Of a DNA stretch of 64,000 nucleotides, positions 1 through 8,592 are shown piece after piece. Every line of letters starts with the position of its first letter. Position 1 is the stretch's first letter. The DNA lies in assembly GCF_003933745.1 (NCBI RefSeq), contig NZ_RSEB01000002.1:620001-684000 (forward strand), given 5' to 3'. The DNA is from Glycomyces terrestris. GTDB lineage: Bacteria; Actinomycetota; Actinomycetes; Mycobacteriales; Micromonosporaceae. The notes under the pieces were generated by a model. The model did no database searches. It was not told the DNA's origin and worked only from the letters and a program-made list of their open reading frames with translations. The position numbers and the translations under genes are program-made.

Positions 1-443
1 AAGCTGTACCACTCGTCGGTCCACGCCCAGCGCTTCGGCAGGTGCGCGGTCGCGGGGTGGTCGGCCGTCTTGACGTCGATCTCGCCGGGCGTGCACCCGG
101 GCGGGTGGCCGACGAAGCGCGCGCCCACCAGCTCCCTGAAGAACGGCCAGGACCGCTCGGCGGTCGAGGCCGCATGGACGCCGGCCCAGCCGCCGCCCCC
201 GGTCACGTAGTCGGCGAGCGCGGCCCGCTCCAGCTCCCCGAGGACGTCCCCGGAGGGCGAGAGCCACACCACGGCCGCGAAGCGGGCGAGCTCGACCGGG
301 TCGTGGACGGCCGCGTCCTCGGTGTGCTCGACCTCCCCGCCCAGCTCGGCGGCGATCCGCCGCACGGCCTCGACCCCGGCCGGGATCGAGTCGTGCCGGA
401 AGCCGGTCGTCTTGGTGAAGACCAGGTACGTCGGGGAAGTCAC
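1..443 (-). CDS. ThuA-like domain protein (partial, runs off the window start)
   Basis: The leftward frame reads VTSPTYLVFTKTTGFRHDSI and continues with GGGGWAGVHAAS, PFFRELVGARFVGHPP and HPATAHLPKRW. These are hallmarks of the ThuA family (trehalose-utilisation-like, class-I glutamine amidotransferase-like fold), found in sugar-metabolism loci; the exact reaction is not established. About 147 residues are visible and the C-terminus lies outside the window. The GTG at 443 is preferred because GGAG (452-455) sits 8 nt upstream. A GTG at 452 is the alternative and would overlap the stop of a 21-codon upstream ORF. Family call is good, function open. Confidence 0.8.
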   Translation of the reverse strand, partial: MTSPTYLVFTKTTGFRHDSIPAGVEAVRRIAAELGGEVEHTEDAAVHDPVELARFAAVVWLSPSGDVLGELERAALADYVTGGGGWAGVHAASTAERSWPFFRELVGARFVGHPPGCTPGEIDVKTADHPATAHLPKRWAWTDEWYS

Positions 444-766
444 GGCGGTCACTCCGATAGGGGGAGGGGCGCCGCGGGGCGGCGCCGGAGGGAGGGGCGG
501 CGGGCGGGTGCCATGGGAGCTCCTAGGGAGAACGATTGCAGGGCGTAGTCTAGGCGATCTCGGCCATCGGTGCTCGGACCGGCCGCGTCGCAGCTCAACA
601 GTGACGCGCGGCGATATCGACCACACCCGGCGGGGCCGCGACCCCCCGACGACCTAGACTCGATCGGAGCGGGGGTTCGTGCTGCGCTGCCGGCGGCCCA
701 CGGTTCGGATCAGGCATCCGGCCGACGCGAAAGCAATTGAGCGAAATCTGATCTAGGAGTACGTCT
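444..766. other. divergent intergenic region, ThuA-like gene / tig
   Basis: Apart from the small leftward ORF at 449-514, nothing conserved is visible. TAGACT hexamers resembling actinobacterial -10 boxes occur at 547-552 (minus strand) and 655-660 (plus strand), facing outward. The second would give tig a leader of about 100 nt. No clear -35 boxes or operators were found. Confidence 0.4.
449..514 (-). CDS. possible 21-residue upstream ORF coupled to the ThuA-like gene
   Basis: ATG at 514 is preceded by AGGAG with 5 nt spacing. The ORF encodes an Arg/Pro-rich peptide starting MAPARRPSLRRRP and stops with TGA at 451-449. That stop overlaps the alternative GTG start of the ThuA-like gene (452) and the Shine-Dalgarno sequence used for GTG 443. 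A TAGACT hexamer on the same strand (552-547) could be the -10 box. The layout suggests translational coupling, but a chance ORF in GC-rich DNA cannot be excluded. Confidence 0.35.
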   Translation of the reverse strand: MAPARRPSLRRRPAAPLPLSE

Positions 767-2182
767 GTGAAGAGCACTGTCGAGACCCTGAGCCCGACCA
801 GGGTGCGGCTGTCGGTCGAGGTGCCGTTCGAGGAGCTGGCGCCGTACATCAACGAGGCGTACAAGACCGTCGGGCAGCAGATCCGCGTCCCCGGCTTCCG
901 CCCCGGCAAGGCCCCCCGCCAGGTGATCGACCAGCGCATCGGCCGCGACTCGGTCTACGCCCAGGCGCTGGACCCGGCCGTGCAGGCGAACCTGAACAAG
1001 GCCGTCACCGAGAACGAGGTGAACGCGCTGGGCCGCCCCGAGCTGACCGAGGTCAAGCCGATCGAGGACGGCAAGCCGTTCGAGTTCGTCGTCGAGACCG
1101 ACGTGACCCCGAAGTTCGAGCTCCCCGACTTCGCCTCCCTCAAGGTGACCGTCGAGGCCGGCGACGTCTCCGAGGAGGACGTGGACGCGGACATCGAGTC
1201 CCAGCGCCTGCGCTTCTCGTCCCTGAAGGCCGTCGAGCGCCCCGCCGCCGAGGGCGACTTCGTGCAGATCGACCTGCGCGCCACCCAGAACGGTGAAGAG
1301 GTCGAGGGCGGCTCCGTCACCGGCATGAGCCACGAGGTCGGCTCGGGCAACCTGCTCGACGGCCTCGACGAGGCCCTCGTCGGCATGTCCGCGGGCGACG
1401 AGAAGACCATCGAGTCGACCCTCGCCGGCGAGCAGGAGGGCGAGACCGCCCAGGTCGAGGTCAAGGTCACCCAGGTCAAGGAGCGCGAGCTCCCCGACCT
1501 CGACGACGACTTCGCCGAGATGGCCAGCCCCTACGACACGCTCGAGGAGCTGCGCAACGCCACCCGCGAGCGCCTGGAGAACCAGGGCAAGACCGCGAAG
1601 GCGAACGAGGCCCGCACCAAGACCCTCGAGGCCCTCATCGAGGCCGTCGAGCTCCCGCTGCCGGAGAAGACCGTCGCCGACGAGGTCGCGCACACCCGCG
1701 GCCACCTCGAGGAGCAGGTCCAGCAGATCGCGGGCGGCTTCGACGAGTACCTCACGATGGTCGGCAAGACCGCCGAGGAGTTCGACGCCGAGCTGCGCGA
1801 CGACGTCGAGTCGAACCTGCGCCAGTCGATCATCCTGGGCCAGATCGCCCGCGACCGCGAGCTCGAGGTCTCCGGCGAGCTCATGACCGCCGAGGTCGTG
1901 CGCCAGGCCCAGCAGCGCGGCGTCCCGCAGGACCAGTTCCAGCGCTTCGTCGACGAGCTGCGCACCAACGGCGGCCTCCAGCAGATCGCCGCGTCGCTGC
2001 GCCAGCAGCTCGCGCTCGAGGAGGTCGTCAAGGAGGCGTCGGTCGTCGACGCCAACGGCCAGGAGCTGACCGAGGAGGACCTCTTCCCGGGCCGCCAGAA
2101 GGCCGGCGAGACGACCGTCGACGCTGACGAGTCCGGCGACTCGGACGAGTCCGACGAGCGCGACGCCGAGGACCGCAACTAA
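767..2182 (+). CDS. tig: trigger factor, ribosome-associated chaperone and prolyl isomerase
   Basis: Trigger factor binds ribosomal protein uL23 at the exit tunnel and folds nascent chains in the cytosol. The 471-residue protein starts MKSTVETLSPTRVRLSVEVP, with the ribosome-binding signature around residues 38-49 (VPGFRPGKAPRQ). An FKBP-like domain follows at about 155-240 and the helical substrate-binding region to about 440. A strongly acidic tail (ESGDSDESDERDAEDRN) ends it, as often seen in actinobacteria. GTG 767 is supported by AGGAG at 755-759. It lies upstream of clpP1-clpP2-clpX, with which tig is usually linked, but here a CPBP gene, a sugar operon and a subtilisin gene intervene. 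Confidence 0.97.
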   Translation: MKSTVETLSPTRVRLSVEVPFEELAPYINEAYKTVGQQIRVPGFRPGKAPRQVIDQRIGRDSVYAQALDPAVQANLNKAVTENEVNALGRPELTEVKPIEDGKPFEFVVETDVTPKFELPDFASLKVTVEAGDVSEEDVDADIESQRLRFSSLKAVERPAAEGDFVQIDLRATQNGEEVEGGSVTGMSHEVGSGNLLDGLDEALVGMSAGDEKTIESTLAGEQEGETAQVEVKVTQVKERELPDLDDDFAEMASPYDTLEELRNATRERLENQGKTAKANEARTKTLEALIEAVELPLPEKTVADEVAHTRGHLEEQVQQIAGGFDEYLTMVGKTAEEFDAELRDDVESNLRQSIILGQIARDRELEVSGELMTAEVVRQAQQRGVPQDQFQRFVDELRTNGGLQQIAASLRQQLALEEVVKEASVVDANGQELTEEDLFPGRQKAGETTVDADESGDSDESDERDAEDRN

Positions 2183-2205
2183 GCCGTCCCGCACCCGGTG
2201 CTCTT

Positions 2206-2233
2206 GGGGCCCAACGCGACAGCGTTGGGTCCC
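2206..2233 (+). terminator. hairpin terminator after tig
   Basis: A 12-bp stem (2206-2217 with 2222-2233, one G-U pair) closes a GACA loop 23 nt after the tig stop and is followed by TTGTCCATTT. It fits an intrinsic terminator with a weak U tract. Confidence 0.75.
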
Positions 2234-2351
2234 TTGTCCATTTCAGATGTCCGGGCGGGCTTGGTAGGGGTCCGACCGCAGCCGCTCACCGCTCTTGGGT
2301 GGAGACGGCCGTCGCCTTCGCCGTGCGGCCGGACCTGCCCCTGACGGGGCC

Positions 2352-2379
2352 TGTCAGCCGCGTGTCAGGGCCGTGTCAG
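2352..2379. promoter_or_regulatory. three TGTCAG repeats at exact 11-bp spacing
   Basis: TGTCAG occurs at 2352-2357, 2363-2368 and 2374-2379, always 11 bp apart, so all copies face the same side of the helix. They lie 24-50 bp upstream of the CPBP protease start, where a regulator or the promoter would sit. No known factor is recognised. Confidence 0.35.
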
Positions 2380-2402
2380 CGCCGCCCCCGAACATTCCTG
2401 TC

Positions 2403-3206
2403 ATGAACGAAACGCACCGCGCCTCCACCGCGCAGCAGCCCACCGGCTTCGTCGCGAAGCTCCTCGCCGACAAGCACTCCGTCCCCCTGTCCATCGCCCT
2501 CCACCTCGTCCCCGGCGCCCTCATCGTCGCCGCCTACGCCTGGATCGGCGCCCCGATCACCCGCGCGCTCGGCCTCCCGATCTTCGGGGCCTGGGCCATC
2601 GGCCTCATGGTCGTGCTCCTGCCGCTCTGGTTCGGCCTGTTCTGGCTGGGCAAGCAGCAGACCGGCAGGTACACGATGCGCGGCGGCGTGGTCCGCTACC
2701 GCGACAAGCCGTTCACGCGCGGCAAGATCACCGCGATCGGCATCGGCCTCCTGGTCTACATGACGGTCGTGTCGCTCTCGCTCGCGCCGCTCGACGCCTG
2801 GACGTACGACACCCTCTTCACCTGGGTCACCTTCGAGGGCTCCGGCAGCTCCGGCACCAGCTACCTCGACGCGTACTCGACCTCCACCGTCATCACCACC
2901 CTGCTGATCTTCGGGGCCTTCACCGGCTTCCTCCTGCCGCTGATCGAGGAGTACTACTTCCGCGGCTTCCTCCTGCCGCGCCTCCCGCAGCTGGGCCGCT
3001 GGGCGCCGCTGTTCAACACGGTCCTGTTCTCGATCTACCACTTCTGGGCGATCTGGACGGTCCCCTCGAAGATCATCTTCCTCCTCCCGGGCGTCTTCTT
3101 CGTCTGGTGGAAGCACGACATCCGCGCCTCGATCTGGATGCACCCGGGTTCGGCGCTCCTCATGACCGTCGTCGGCACGACCCTGTACGCCACCGGCGCG
3201 ATGTAA
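2403..3206 (+). CDS. CPBP-family intramembrane metalloprotease
   Basis: Multi-pass membrane protein of 267 residues with the CPBP (Abi, type II CAAX-protease-like) signature. This is a Glu pair and Arg in LIEEYYFRGFLLPRL, followed by a transmembrane segment with Asn and His in NTVLFSIYHFW. These residues form the intramembrane zinc site in Rce1-like enzymes. About seven hydrophobic segments are visible. The ATG at 2403 begins MNETHRAS; no clear Shine-Dalgarno is present, and a longer frame back to 2295 lacks conserved sequence. The substrate is unknown; relatives act in bacteriocin immunity, prenyl-protein processing or signalling. It stands alone between tig and a strong terminator. Confidence 0.85.
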   Translation: MNETHRASTAQQPTGFVAKLLADKHSVPLSIALHLVPGALIVAAYAWIGAPITRALGLPIFGAWAIGLMVVLLPLWFGLFWLGKQQTGRYTMRGGVVRYRDKPFTRGKITAIGIGLLVYMTVVSLSLAPLDAWTYDTLFTWVTFEGSGSSGTSYLDAYSTSTVITTLLIFGAFTGFLLPLIEEYYFRGFLLPRLPQLGRWAPLFNTVLFSIYHFWAIWTVPSKIIFLLPGVFFVWWKHDIRASIWMHPGSALLMTVVGTTLYATGAM

Positions 3207-3215
3207 GCACCGCAA

Positions 3216-3254
3216 GCGAAGCGGCGCCCTCCAGAGTGGAGGGCGCCGCTTCGC
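3216..3254. terminator. bidirectional terminator between convergent genes
   Basis: A perfect 18-bp inverted repeat (3216-3233 with 3237-3254) around a 3-nt loop lies 9 nt after the CPBP stop and 12 nt from the stop of the leftward hypothetical gene. It can serve both strands. Confidence 0.85.
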
Positions 3255-3266
3255 GTCGTGCGGGTC

Positions 3267-3680
3267 TCAGCGGTCGAGCCAGCGGCGCAGCGCCTCGAGC
3301 GAGTTCTCCGGGTTCGTGTTGAAGCTCAAGCGGATGCCGGGCCGCGCGTCGACCAGGACGTTGACGATCCGCTCGAACAGGACGGTGTTGTCGGGGAGCA
3401 GCCGGATGCCGCCGCCCACGAGCGCGAGCCCGGCGGGCCGCGCGGCGAGGCGCTTGCGGAGCTCGGCCTCGGCCTCGTCGGGGTCCGTGCCGATCCCGGC
3501 GAACTCGACGTCGACGCCGGCCTCGCGCATCGCCGCGATGCCCCGCTCGATCTGTCCGGCGAGGTCTTCGGCCGTCAGGCCCGGCGGCAGCTCGCCCGGC
3601 CCGAACGCCTCGGGGAGGATGCCGACGAACACGGCCCGCTCGTCGGACGGCGGCGGCACAAGTGAACGCTGGTGGGACAT
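3267..3680 (-). CDS. conserved-looking hypothetical protein (137 aa)
   Basis: No family was recognised. The protein starts MSHQRSLVPPPSDERAVFVG, contains a predicted helix AEDLAGQIERGIAAMREAGVD, and has VEFAGIGTDPDEAEAELRKRL followed by ALVGGGIRLLPDNTVLFERI and FNTNPENSLEALRRWLDR. The alternating helix/strand pattern suggests a small soluble alpha/beta protein. ATG 3680 is chosen over the longer frame (to 3752) because GAGGAG lies 8 nt upstream and the extension is low-complexity Pro/Gly. It lies 99 nt downstream of the carbohydrate operon and may be its last member. Confidence 0.7.
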   Translation of the reverse strand: MSHQRSLVPPPSDERAVFVGILPEAFGPGELPPGLTAEDLAGQIERGIAAMREAGVDVEFAGIGTDPDEAEAELRKRLAARPAGLALVGGGIRLLPDNTVLFERIVNVLVDARPGIRLSFNTNPENSLEALRRWLDR

Positions 3681-3725
3681 GGGGGCGGCTCCTCGCTCGG
3701 GGGGGCCGCCGCCGGGCGGCGGCGG

Positions 3726-3741
3726 GGACGCCGGGGCGTCC
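3726..3741 (-). terminator. weak hairpin between 3780-5435 gene and the hypothetical
   Basis: A 7-bp inverted repeat (3726-3732 with 3735-3741) sits in a very GC-rich stretch that also contains a second GC hairpin just left of it. No U tract follows, so it may be only a partial terminator or RNA structure. Confidence 0.3.
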
Positions 3742-3779
3742 ACGCCGTCCAACAGCCGCCCCCGAGCCGCTATTCCGGC

Positions 3780-5435
3780 TCAGCCGGCGGTGAGGCGCAC
3801 CGTGCAGCGGCCTGTGGCCGGGAGCGGAATGTACAACCTGACGCCCTGGGCCGCATCGGTTCCCGACAGGTGCGTGTAGTCCTCGCCGGGGTGGTAGCCG
3901 CGGGTGAACGGACCCGCGGCGTCGGCCTCGACCGTGATCCGGTCCTCGCCGCGCCGGTAGACCGCCTCGGGCCCGTCGAGCGCGAAGCCGCCCTCGACCG
4001 GCCGCACCCCCTCGAGCTGCCCGCCGTCGCGGAACGCGAGTTCGAGCACCTGCCGCACCCGCGCCGGCGCCGCCTGCACGGTCAGCCGGGCCTCGCGCTC
4101 GCCCACGACCACCTGGACCTCGGTCGCGAGCGCGACCTCCTCGGCCGGGCGGTGCGCGAAGTCCATCGCGGCCGAGAAGCGGCCCTCGTCGGCCAGCTCG
4201 TAGACCGCGTCGGCGCGCCGGCGACCGGCCGGCAGCGGCCCGTAGTACGCCGCGCTCGCCCGCTCCCGCAGCGTGAACGCGTTCCCCTCCGCCGCGAACG
4301 ACTCGGCCCGGAACGGCCCCAGGCCGAAGAAGTCCCGCGAGAGCCGCACCGAGTCCAGCACCGCGCCGCCCGCGAACAGCCGCAGGAACGTCGGGTTCGT
4401 CGCGAGCCCCGACCGGATGCGGCCCTGGGACGCGTAGTCCGAGCCGCCGTACACGGTCACCGCGAAACCGCCGTCGCGCGCCACCGCCAGGCCCGAGCCC
4501 GCGAACACGGTCGTGGCCGGCCGGCGCGGCTCGGCCGCCGGCAGTGGCCCGGCCAGCGCCGGCTCCAGCAGGACCTCCGCGAGCGCGTCGGCGGGGTGCG
4601 GGATCGACCCGATCCCCTCGGCCACCGCCGCGAAGTCGCCGCGGCCGCGCAGGATCGCGAAGCGCCGGAACTGCATCAGGAACGGCGCCAGCGCGATCGT
4701 CCCCTGCTGGTCCTGGCGCCGCGAGTGGACCGTCTCCACGGTCCCGTCCGGCAGCGCCGCCGCCGCGACCGCCTCCAGGCTGCGCTCGACCAGGTCGAGC
4801 AGCTCGGGCCGGTCCAGGATCGTGCCGATCGCCGTCAGGGACGGGTTCGAGACGTACAGCGCGTAGTTCGCGCTGCGCTCGGAGTACCAGCCGTCCGCGT
4901 CGATGTCGACGCCCTCGGCCAGCCACTCGTCGACGCGCGCGACCAGGCGCGGGTCCGGCCAGTGCCGGTGCAGGCGCGCGAGCACCGACGACAGCTCCCA
5001 GCGGTGGTTCGGGGTGTGGACCCCGCCCAGGCGCAGCGGCTCGGCGGCCGCGGCCGCGATCCGCGCCAGCGCCTCCGCCAAGGGCTGCAACGCGTCCACG
5101 CCGTCGAGGAGCGCGTACGCGTCGCACAGGTCGTTGACCGTGAACGCCGTGTCGGGCGGGGAGGCGAAGTTCTCGCCGTCGAACAGGCCGTTGTCGGCCT
5201 GCATGCCGGCGAGGAAGTCCACCAGGCGCGCGGCGGCGGCGGCCGCCGCGTGGGACCCGTGGTGCTCGGACGCCGGGTTCACCGCGCAGGCCACGAGGGC
5301 CTTCGCGGCGCTCATGACCGCCCGGTGGTGCGGGTCGGACGCCAGCAGCGCGTCCGCGCCCGCGAGCACCTCCCGGGCCCGCAGGTCGGCGGCCGCCGTG
5401 ACGGCCGCCGTGAACTCAGTCCTTGAGCCCGGCAT
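3780..5435 (-). CDS. large predicted carbohydrate-active protein (heparinase II/III-like appearance)
   Basis: 551 residues with no signal peptide. The N-terminal half is helical (repeats such as HHRAVMSAAKALVAC, MQADNGLFDGENFASPPDTAF, GVHTPNHRWELSSVLARLHR), like an alpha/alpha toroid. The C-terminal half is rich in beta strands (FAVTVYGGSDYASQGRIRSG, ARLTVQAAPARVRQVLEL). This order resembles heparinase II/III-type lyases and related glycosidases, but I cannot assign catalytic residues. It overlaps the upstream permease gene by 20 nt (5416-5435), so it belongs to the sugar ABC operon and probably acts on imported oligosaccharide in the cytosol (inference). Confidence 0.7.
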   Translation of the reverse strand: MPGSRTEFTAAVTAAADLRAREVLAGADALLASDPHHRAVMSAAKALVACAVNPASEHHGSHAAAAAAARLVDFLAGMQADNGLFDGENFASPPDTAFTVNDLCDAYALLDGVDALQPLAEALARIAAAAAEPLRLGGVHTPNHRWELSSVLARLHRHWPDPRLVARVDEWLAEGVDIDADGWYSERSANYALYVSNPSLTAIGTILDRPELLDLVERSLEAVAAAALPDGTVETVHSRRQDQQGTIALAPFLMQFRRFAILRGRGDFAAVAEGIGSIPHPADALAEVLLEPALAGPLPAAEPRRPATTVFAGSGLAVARDGGFAVTVYGGSDYASQGRIRSGLATNPTFLRLFAGGAVLDSVRLSRDFFGLGPFRAESFAAEGNAFTLRERASAAYYGPLPAGRRRADAVYELADEGRFSAAMDFAHRPAEEVALATEVQVVVGEREARLTVQAAPARVRQVLELAFRDGGQLEGVRPVEGGFALDGPEAVYRRGEDRITVEADAAGPFTRGYHPGEDYTHLSGTDAAQGVRLYIPLPATGRCTVRLTAG

Positions 5436-6294
5436 TGATGTCCTCGTTCATGACGTACTTCTGGAACACGATGAAGATGAGCACCAGCGGCAGGATCGAC
5501 ATCACCGACGCGGCCAGCAGCAGCGGCCAGTCGATGTTCTCGGCGCCCACGATGCTGCGCAGCGCGATCTGGAGCGTGAACTTGCGCTCGTCGGCGACCA
5601 CGATGAGCGGCCACACGTAGTCGTTCCAGCGCCACTGGAACGAGAAGATCGCCAGCGTCATGATGATCGGCCGCGACATCGGCAGCATGATCCGGAAGAA
5701 GATCCCCGCCTCGCGGGCGCCGTCGATGCGCGCCGCCTCCACGATGTCGTCGGGCACCGACAGGAAGTACTGCCGGAACATGAACACGCCCGTGGCCGTG
5801 AGGATCGAGGGCACCACCAGGCCCGCGAACGTGTCGTACATGCCGAGGTCGCGGATGACGAGGAACGTGGGGGAGAGGATGACCTCGGTCGGCAGCATCG
5901 TGGTCGCCAGGAGGCAGATGAAGAAGACCCGCACCCAGCGCTGCTCGCGGTACTTCGCCAGCGCGTACCCGGTCATGGCGCTCGCCATCACCGTCAGCGC
6001 CGTGGTCGCCAGCGCCACGGCCAGCGTGTTCGAGAAGTACAGCATGAAGTCGAAGCGGTTCCACGCCTTCTCGAAGCCGCCGAGCGTCGGGTCCTCGGGG
6101 AGGATCGAGAGCGGGTACTGGAACAGCTCCGACCCGGGTTTGAAGGCGCTCAGCAGGAACCACAGGATCGGGAAGGCGTACACGGCGGCCAGGAGCCACA
6201 GGAACGCCGTCACCGGGATGGCGGTGCCGAGCTCCTTCGCCTTGCGGGCCTTGCGGGTGCGCGGCCGGGCCGCGGCGGTCGTCGCGGTGCTCAT
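5416..6294 (-). CDS. carbohydrate ABC transporter permease (MalG-type)
   Basis: 292-residue CUT1-family inner-membrane permease with about six transmembrane helices. The conserved cytoplasmic EAA loop that docks the ATPase is seen as EAARIDGAREAGIFFRIMLP. ATG 6294 overlaps the TGA of the first permease (ATGA, 6291-6294), giving translational coupling. No ATPase gene is present in the operon, which is common in actinobacteria, where one shared MsiK-type ATPase energises several sugar importers. Confidence 0.93.
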   Translation of the reverse strand: MSTATTAAARPRTRKARKAKELGTAIPVTAFLWLLAAVYAFPILWFLLSAFKPGSELFQYPLSILPEDPTLGGFEKAWNRFDFMLYFSNTLAVALATTALTVMASAMTGYALAKYREQRWVRVFFICLLATTMLPTEVILSPTFLVIRDLGMYDTFAGLVVPSILTATGVFMFRQYFLSVPDDIVEAARIDGAREAGIFFRIMLPMSRPIIMTLAIFSFQWRWNDYVWPLIVVADERKFTLQIALRSIVGAENIDWPLLLAASVMSILPLVLIFIVFQKYVMNEDINAGLKD

Positions 6295-7220
6295 GCGCCT
6301 CGCCTCCGGTTGACCGCCATCTGGATCAGCGCGATGGACAGCAGGATGAGCAGCAGGATCATCGACACGGCGCTGGCGTAGCCGACGTCGGCGCGCTTGA
6401 AGCCGGTCTCGTAGATGTACTGGATGAGGAACACGTTCGACGTGCCCGGGCCGCCCCCGTTGAGGGCCTGGACCATCGCGAACTCCTTCATCGCGCCGAG
6501 CGAGGACAGCAGGATCACCAGGAAGGAGGTGGGCGCGATCGACGGCAGCGTGATGTGCCGGAAGCGCTGCCAGGCGTTCGCGCCGTCGATCTCGGCAGCC
6601 TCGTAGTAGGCGCGCGGCACGTTCTTGAGGGCGGCGATGAAGATGAGCATGTTGAACGCCGTGCCGCCCCACGTCGCGGCCATGACCACGACCATGAGCG
6701 CCAGGTCGGGGTCGGTCTGCCACGCGAGCGGGTTCCCGCCGAGCTCGGTGACGACGTAGTTGACGAAGCCGAAGCTCTCGCCGAACATCCACCGCCAGAT
6801 GACGCCGGCGACGATGGGGGAGATGAGCCACGGGAAGAAGAACACGATCTTCGCCGCGGACCTCCCCTTGGCGTGGTTCGACACCAGGAGCGACGCCACG
6901 CTCAGCGACATCACGTACATGAGCGGGACGCTGAAGGCCGCGAACAGGAGGCTGCGGGTGAGCGCCTGGTAGAACGTGGGGTCGCCGAAGAGCTTCTCGT
7001 AGTTCGCGAGCCCGATGAAGTCGTATGTCCCGATGCCGGTGTAGTCGGTGAAAGAGTAGATCAGGCCCAGGCTGCCGGGCCAGACGAAGAACACGGCGAA
7101 CAGGACGATGCTGAGGCCGGCGAGCCCGAGCGGGGCGAGCCGGTACTTGGGGCGCCGGCCCCGGCCGGGCCGCTGGCGCGGCCCGGCGGGGCGTTCGGTG
7201 GCGATGGCGGTGGCCGTCAC
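6291..7220 (-). CDS. carbohydrate ABC transporter permease (MalF-type)
   Basis: 309-residue CUT1 permease. A basic N-terminus is followed by six hydrophobic helices and an EAA loop (EAAEIDGANAWQRFRHITLP). The GTG start at 7220 lies 4 nt after the stop of the binding-protein gene (7225-8490), so the genes are co-transcribed. It pairs with the MalG-type permease encoded next. The substrate is not evident from sequence; the partner at 3780-5435 suggests an oligosaccharide. Confidence 0.93.
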   Translation of the reverse strand: MTATAIATERPAGPRQRPGRGRRPKYRLAPLGLAGLSIVLFAVFFVWPGSLGLIYSFTDYTGIGTYDFIGLANYEKLFGDPTFYQALTRSLLFAAFSVPLMYVMSLSVASLLVSNHAKGRSAAKIVFFFPWLISPIVAGVIWRWMFGESFGFVNYVVTELGGNPLAWQTDPDLALMVVVMAATWGGTAFNMLIFIAALKNVPRAYYEAAEIDGANAWQRFRHITLPSIAPTSFLVILLSSLGAMKEFAMVQALNGGGPGTSNVFLIQYIYETGFKRADVGYASAVSMILLLILLSIALIQMAVNRRRGA

Positions 7221-7224
7221 GGTG

Positions 7225-8490
7225 CTACTCGCAGATGATGTTCTCGTTGAGCGAAGCGATGATGTTCGCGATGGTCGTGGCGACGTCCTGCTCCCCGTTG
7301 GCGAGCTTGATCGCCTCGTCCTTGAGCGGGTCGGCGTCGCCGCCGGCCGCCTGGCCCTTGTAGACCATCTGGAGGGCCGACTGCTCCTGGGAGCTGGAGA
7401 TCGGGTCGGAGGCCGCGATCTCCTCGTTGTACAGGTCGAAGCTGGCCTGCGAGGCGCCGTAGTCGATGTCGAGCCCCTGGATGACCGGGAGGAACCCGGA
7501 GATCTCGGCGATCTCGGTGTAGTTCCCGGCCTCGAACAGCCAGCTGATGAAGTCGAGCGCGGCCTGGGACTTCTCGCCGTTGAAGGCCACGATGTAGCCG
7601 CCGCCGAGGTTGGTGGCGCGGCGGGTCTGGGCCGGCATGAGGGCCGAGGCCCACTCGAAGTCGGCGATGTTCGCCTGGAAGTCGGCGACCTGCCACGAGC
7701 CCGAGTAGTAGGCGGCGACCTGGCCGGACTTGAACAGCGCGTTCGCGTCGTCCCCGGAGACCCACACCGAGCGCGGCATGACGTCGTCGTCGTTGATGTC
7801 GGCGAAGAACTGGAGCGCGGCGGTCGTCTCGGCCTCCTTGGTCGAGTACGTGCAGTCCTCGCCGAGGGTGAAGCCGTCGCTGCCGAACTGGTACATGAAC
7901 GAGCGCAGGCGGTGCGAGGACGGGTCCATCACCAGGCCGTAGCGCGCTCCAGTCGCGGCCTTGACCTCCTTGACCGCGGCGATGAACTCGTCCCAGGTCC
8001 ACAGCTGGTCCGCGGTGGTCGGGTAGGCCACCCCGGCCTGGTCGAACAGGCTCTTGTTGACGTAGAGGCCGACGGCGGTGAGGTCGGTGAGGAAGGTCGG
8101 GACGGCGCCCTCCTCGTTCTCCGCGAGCAGGTTCTCCATGACGCCGCGCTCGGCGGCGATGTCGGCGAGGTCCTCGAGCTGGTTCATCCAGATCGGGTCG
8201 ATCGCCGTGACGCGGGCGAGGTCGGGCAGGCCGTCGGCCTGGGCGGCGTTCCGCAGCCGGGTGTTGAAGTCGTCGTACGGGATGTCGTCGATGTCGACGG
8301 TGACACCGGTCTCCTCGAAGTACTTGTCGGCCATCGCCTGGAAGCCGCCGCCCTGGTTGGCGTCGCCGGACAGCCAGAACTTGAGGGTGTCGGCGCCGCC
8401 TTCGTCGTCGCCGCCGATGAACCCGCAGGCGCTGAGGGGCAGTGCCGCCGCCCCGGCGGTGCCGGCGCTGAGGACGAGTCTTCTCTTCAT
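7225..8490 (-). CDS. extracellular sugar-binding lipoprotein of ABC importer
   Basis: 421-residue solute-binding protein. The signal peptide ends in a lipobox (LPLSAC), with Cys as the lipidation site. The mature part has the group-1 solute-binding pattern (TLKFWLSGDANQGGGFQ, YVNKSLFDQAGV, WTWDEFIAAVKEV, AAYYSGSWQVADFQ). It captures the carbohydrate outside the membrane and delivers it to the two permeases downstream. ATG 8490 is preceded by a weak Shine-Dalgarno (AGAAGC). A LacI-type half-palindrome lies about 105 bp upstream. Confidence 0.93.
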   Translation of the reverse strand: MKRRLVLSAGTAGAAALPLSACGFIGGDDEGGADTLKFWLSGDANQGGGFQAMADKYFEETGVTVDIDDIPYDDFNTRLRNAAQADGLPDLARVTAIDPIWMNQLEDLADIAAERGVMENLLAENEEGAVPTFLTDLTAVGLYVNKSLFDQAGVAYPTTADQLWTWDEFIAAVKEVKAATGARYGLVMDPSSHRLRSFMYQFGSDGFTLGEDCTYSTKEAETTAALQFFADINDDDVMPRSVWVSGDDANALFKSGQVAAYYSGSWQVADFQANIADFEWASALMPAQTRRATNLGGGYIVAFNGEKSQAALDFISWLFEAGNYTEIAEISGFLPVIQGLDIDYGASQASFDLYNEEIAASDPISSSQEQSALQMVYKGQAAGGDADPLKDEAIKLANGEQDVATTIANIIASLNENIICE

Positions 8491-8592
8491 TGAGCTTCTC
8501 TTTTCGGGAAAGGGATTCGACGGCCGAGAACGGCCGCCTCCCGGGCCGCTGGAGCGTTCCGGAGCGGACGCGAGTGCCACAGGTCACTCGTG

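Noticed and set aside
710-2194. Leftward open frame opposite tig
   Set aside because: Entirely antisense to trigger factor, with compositionally biased translation.
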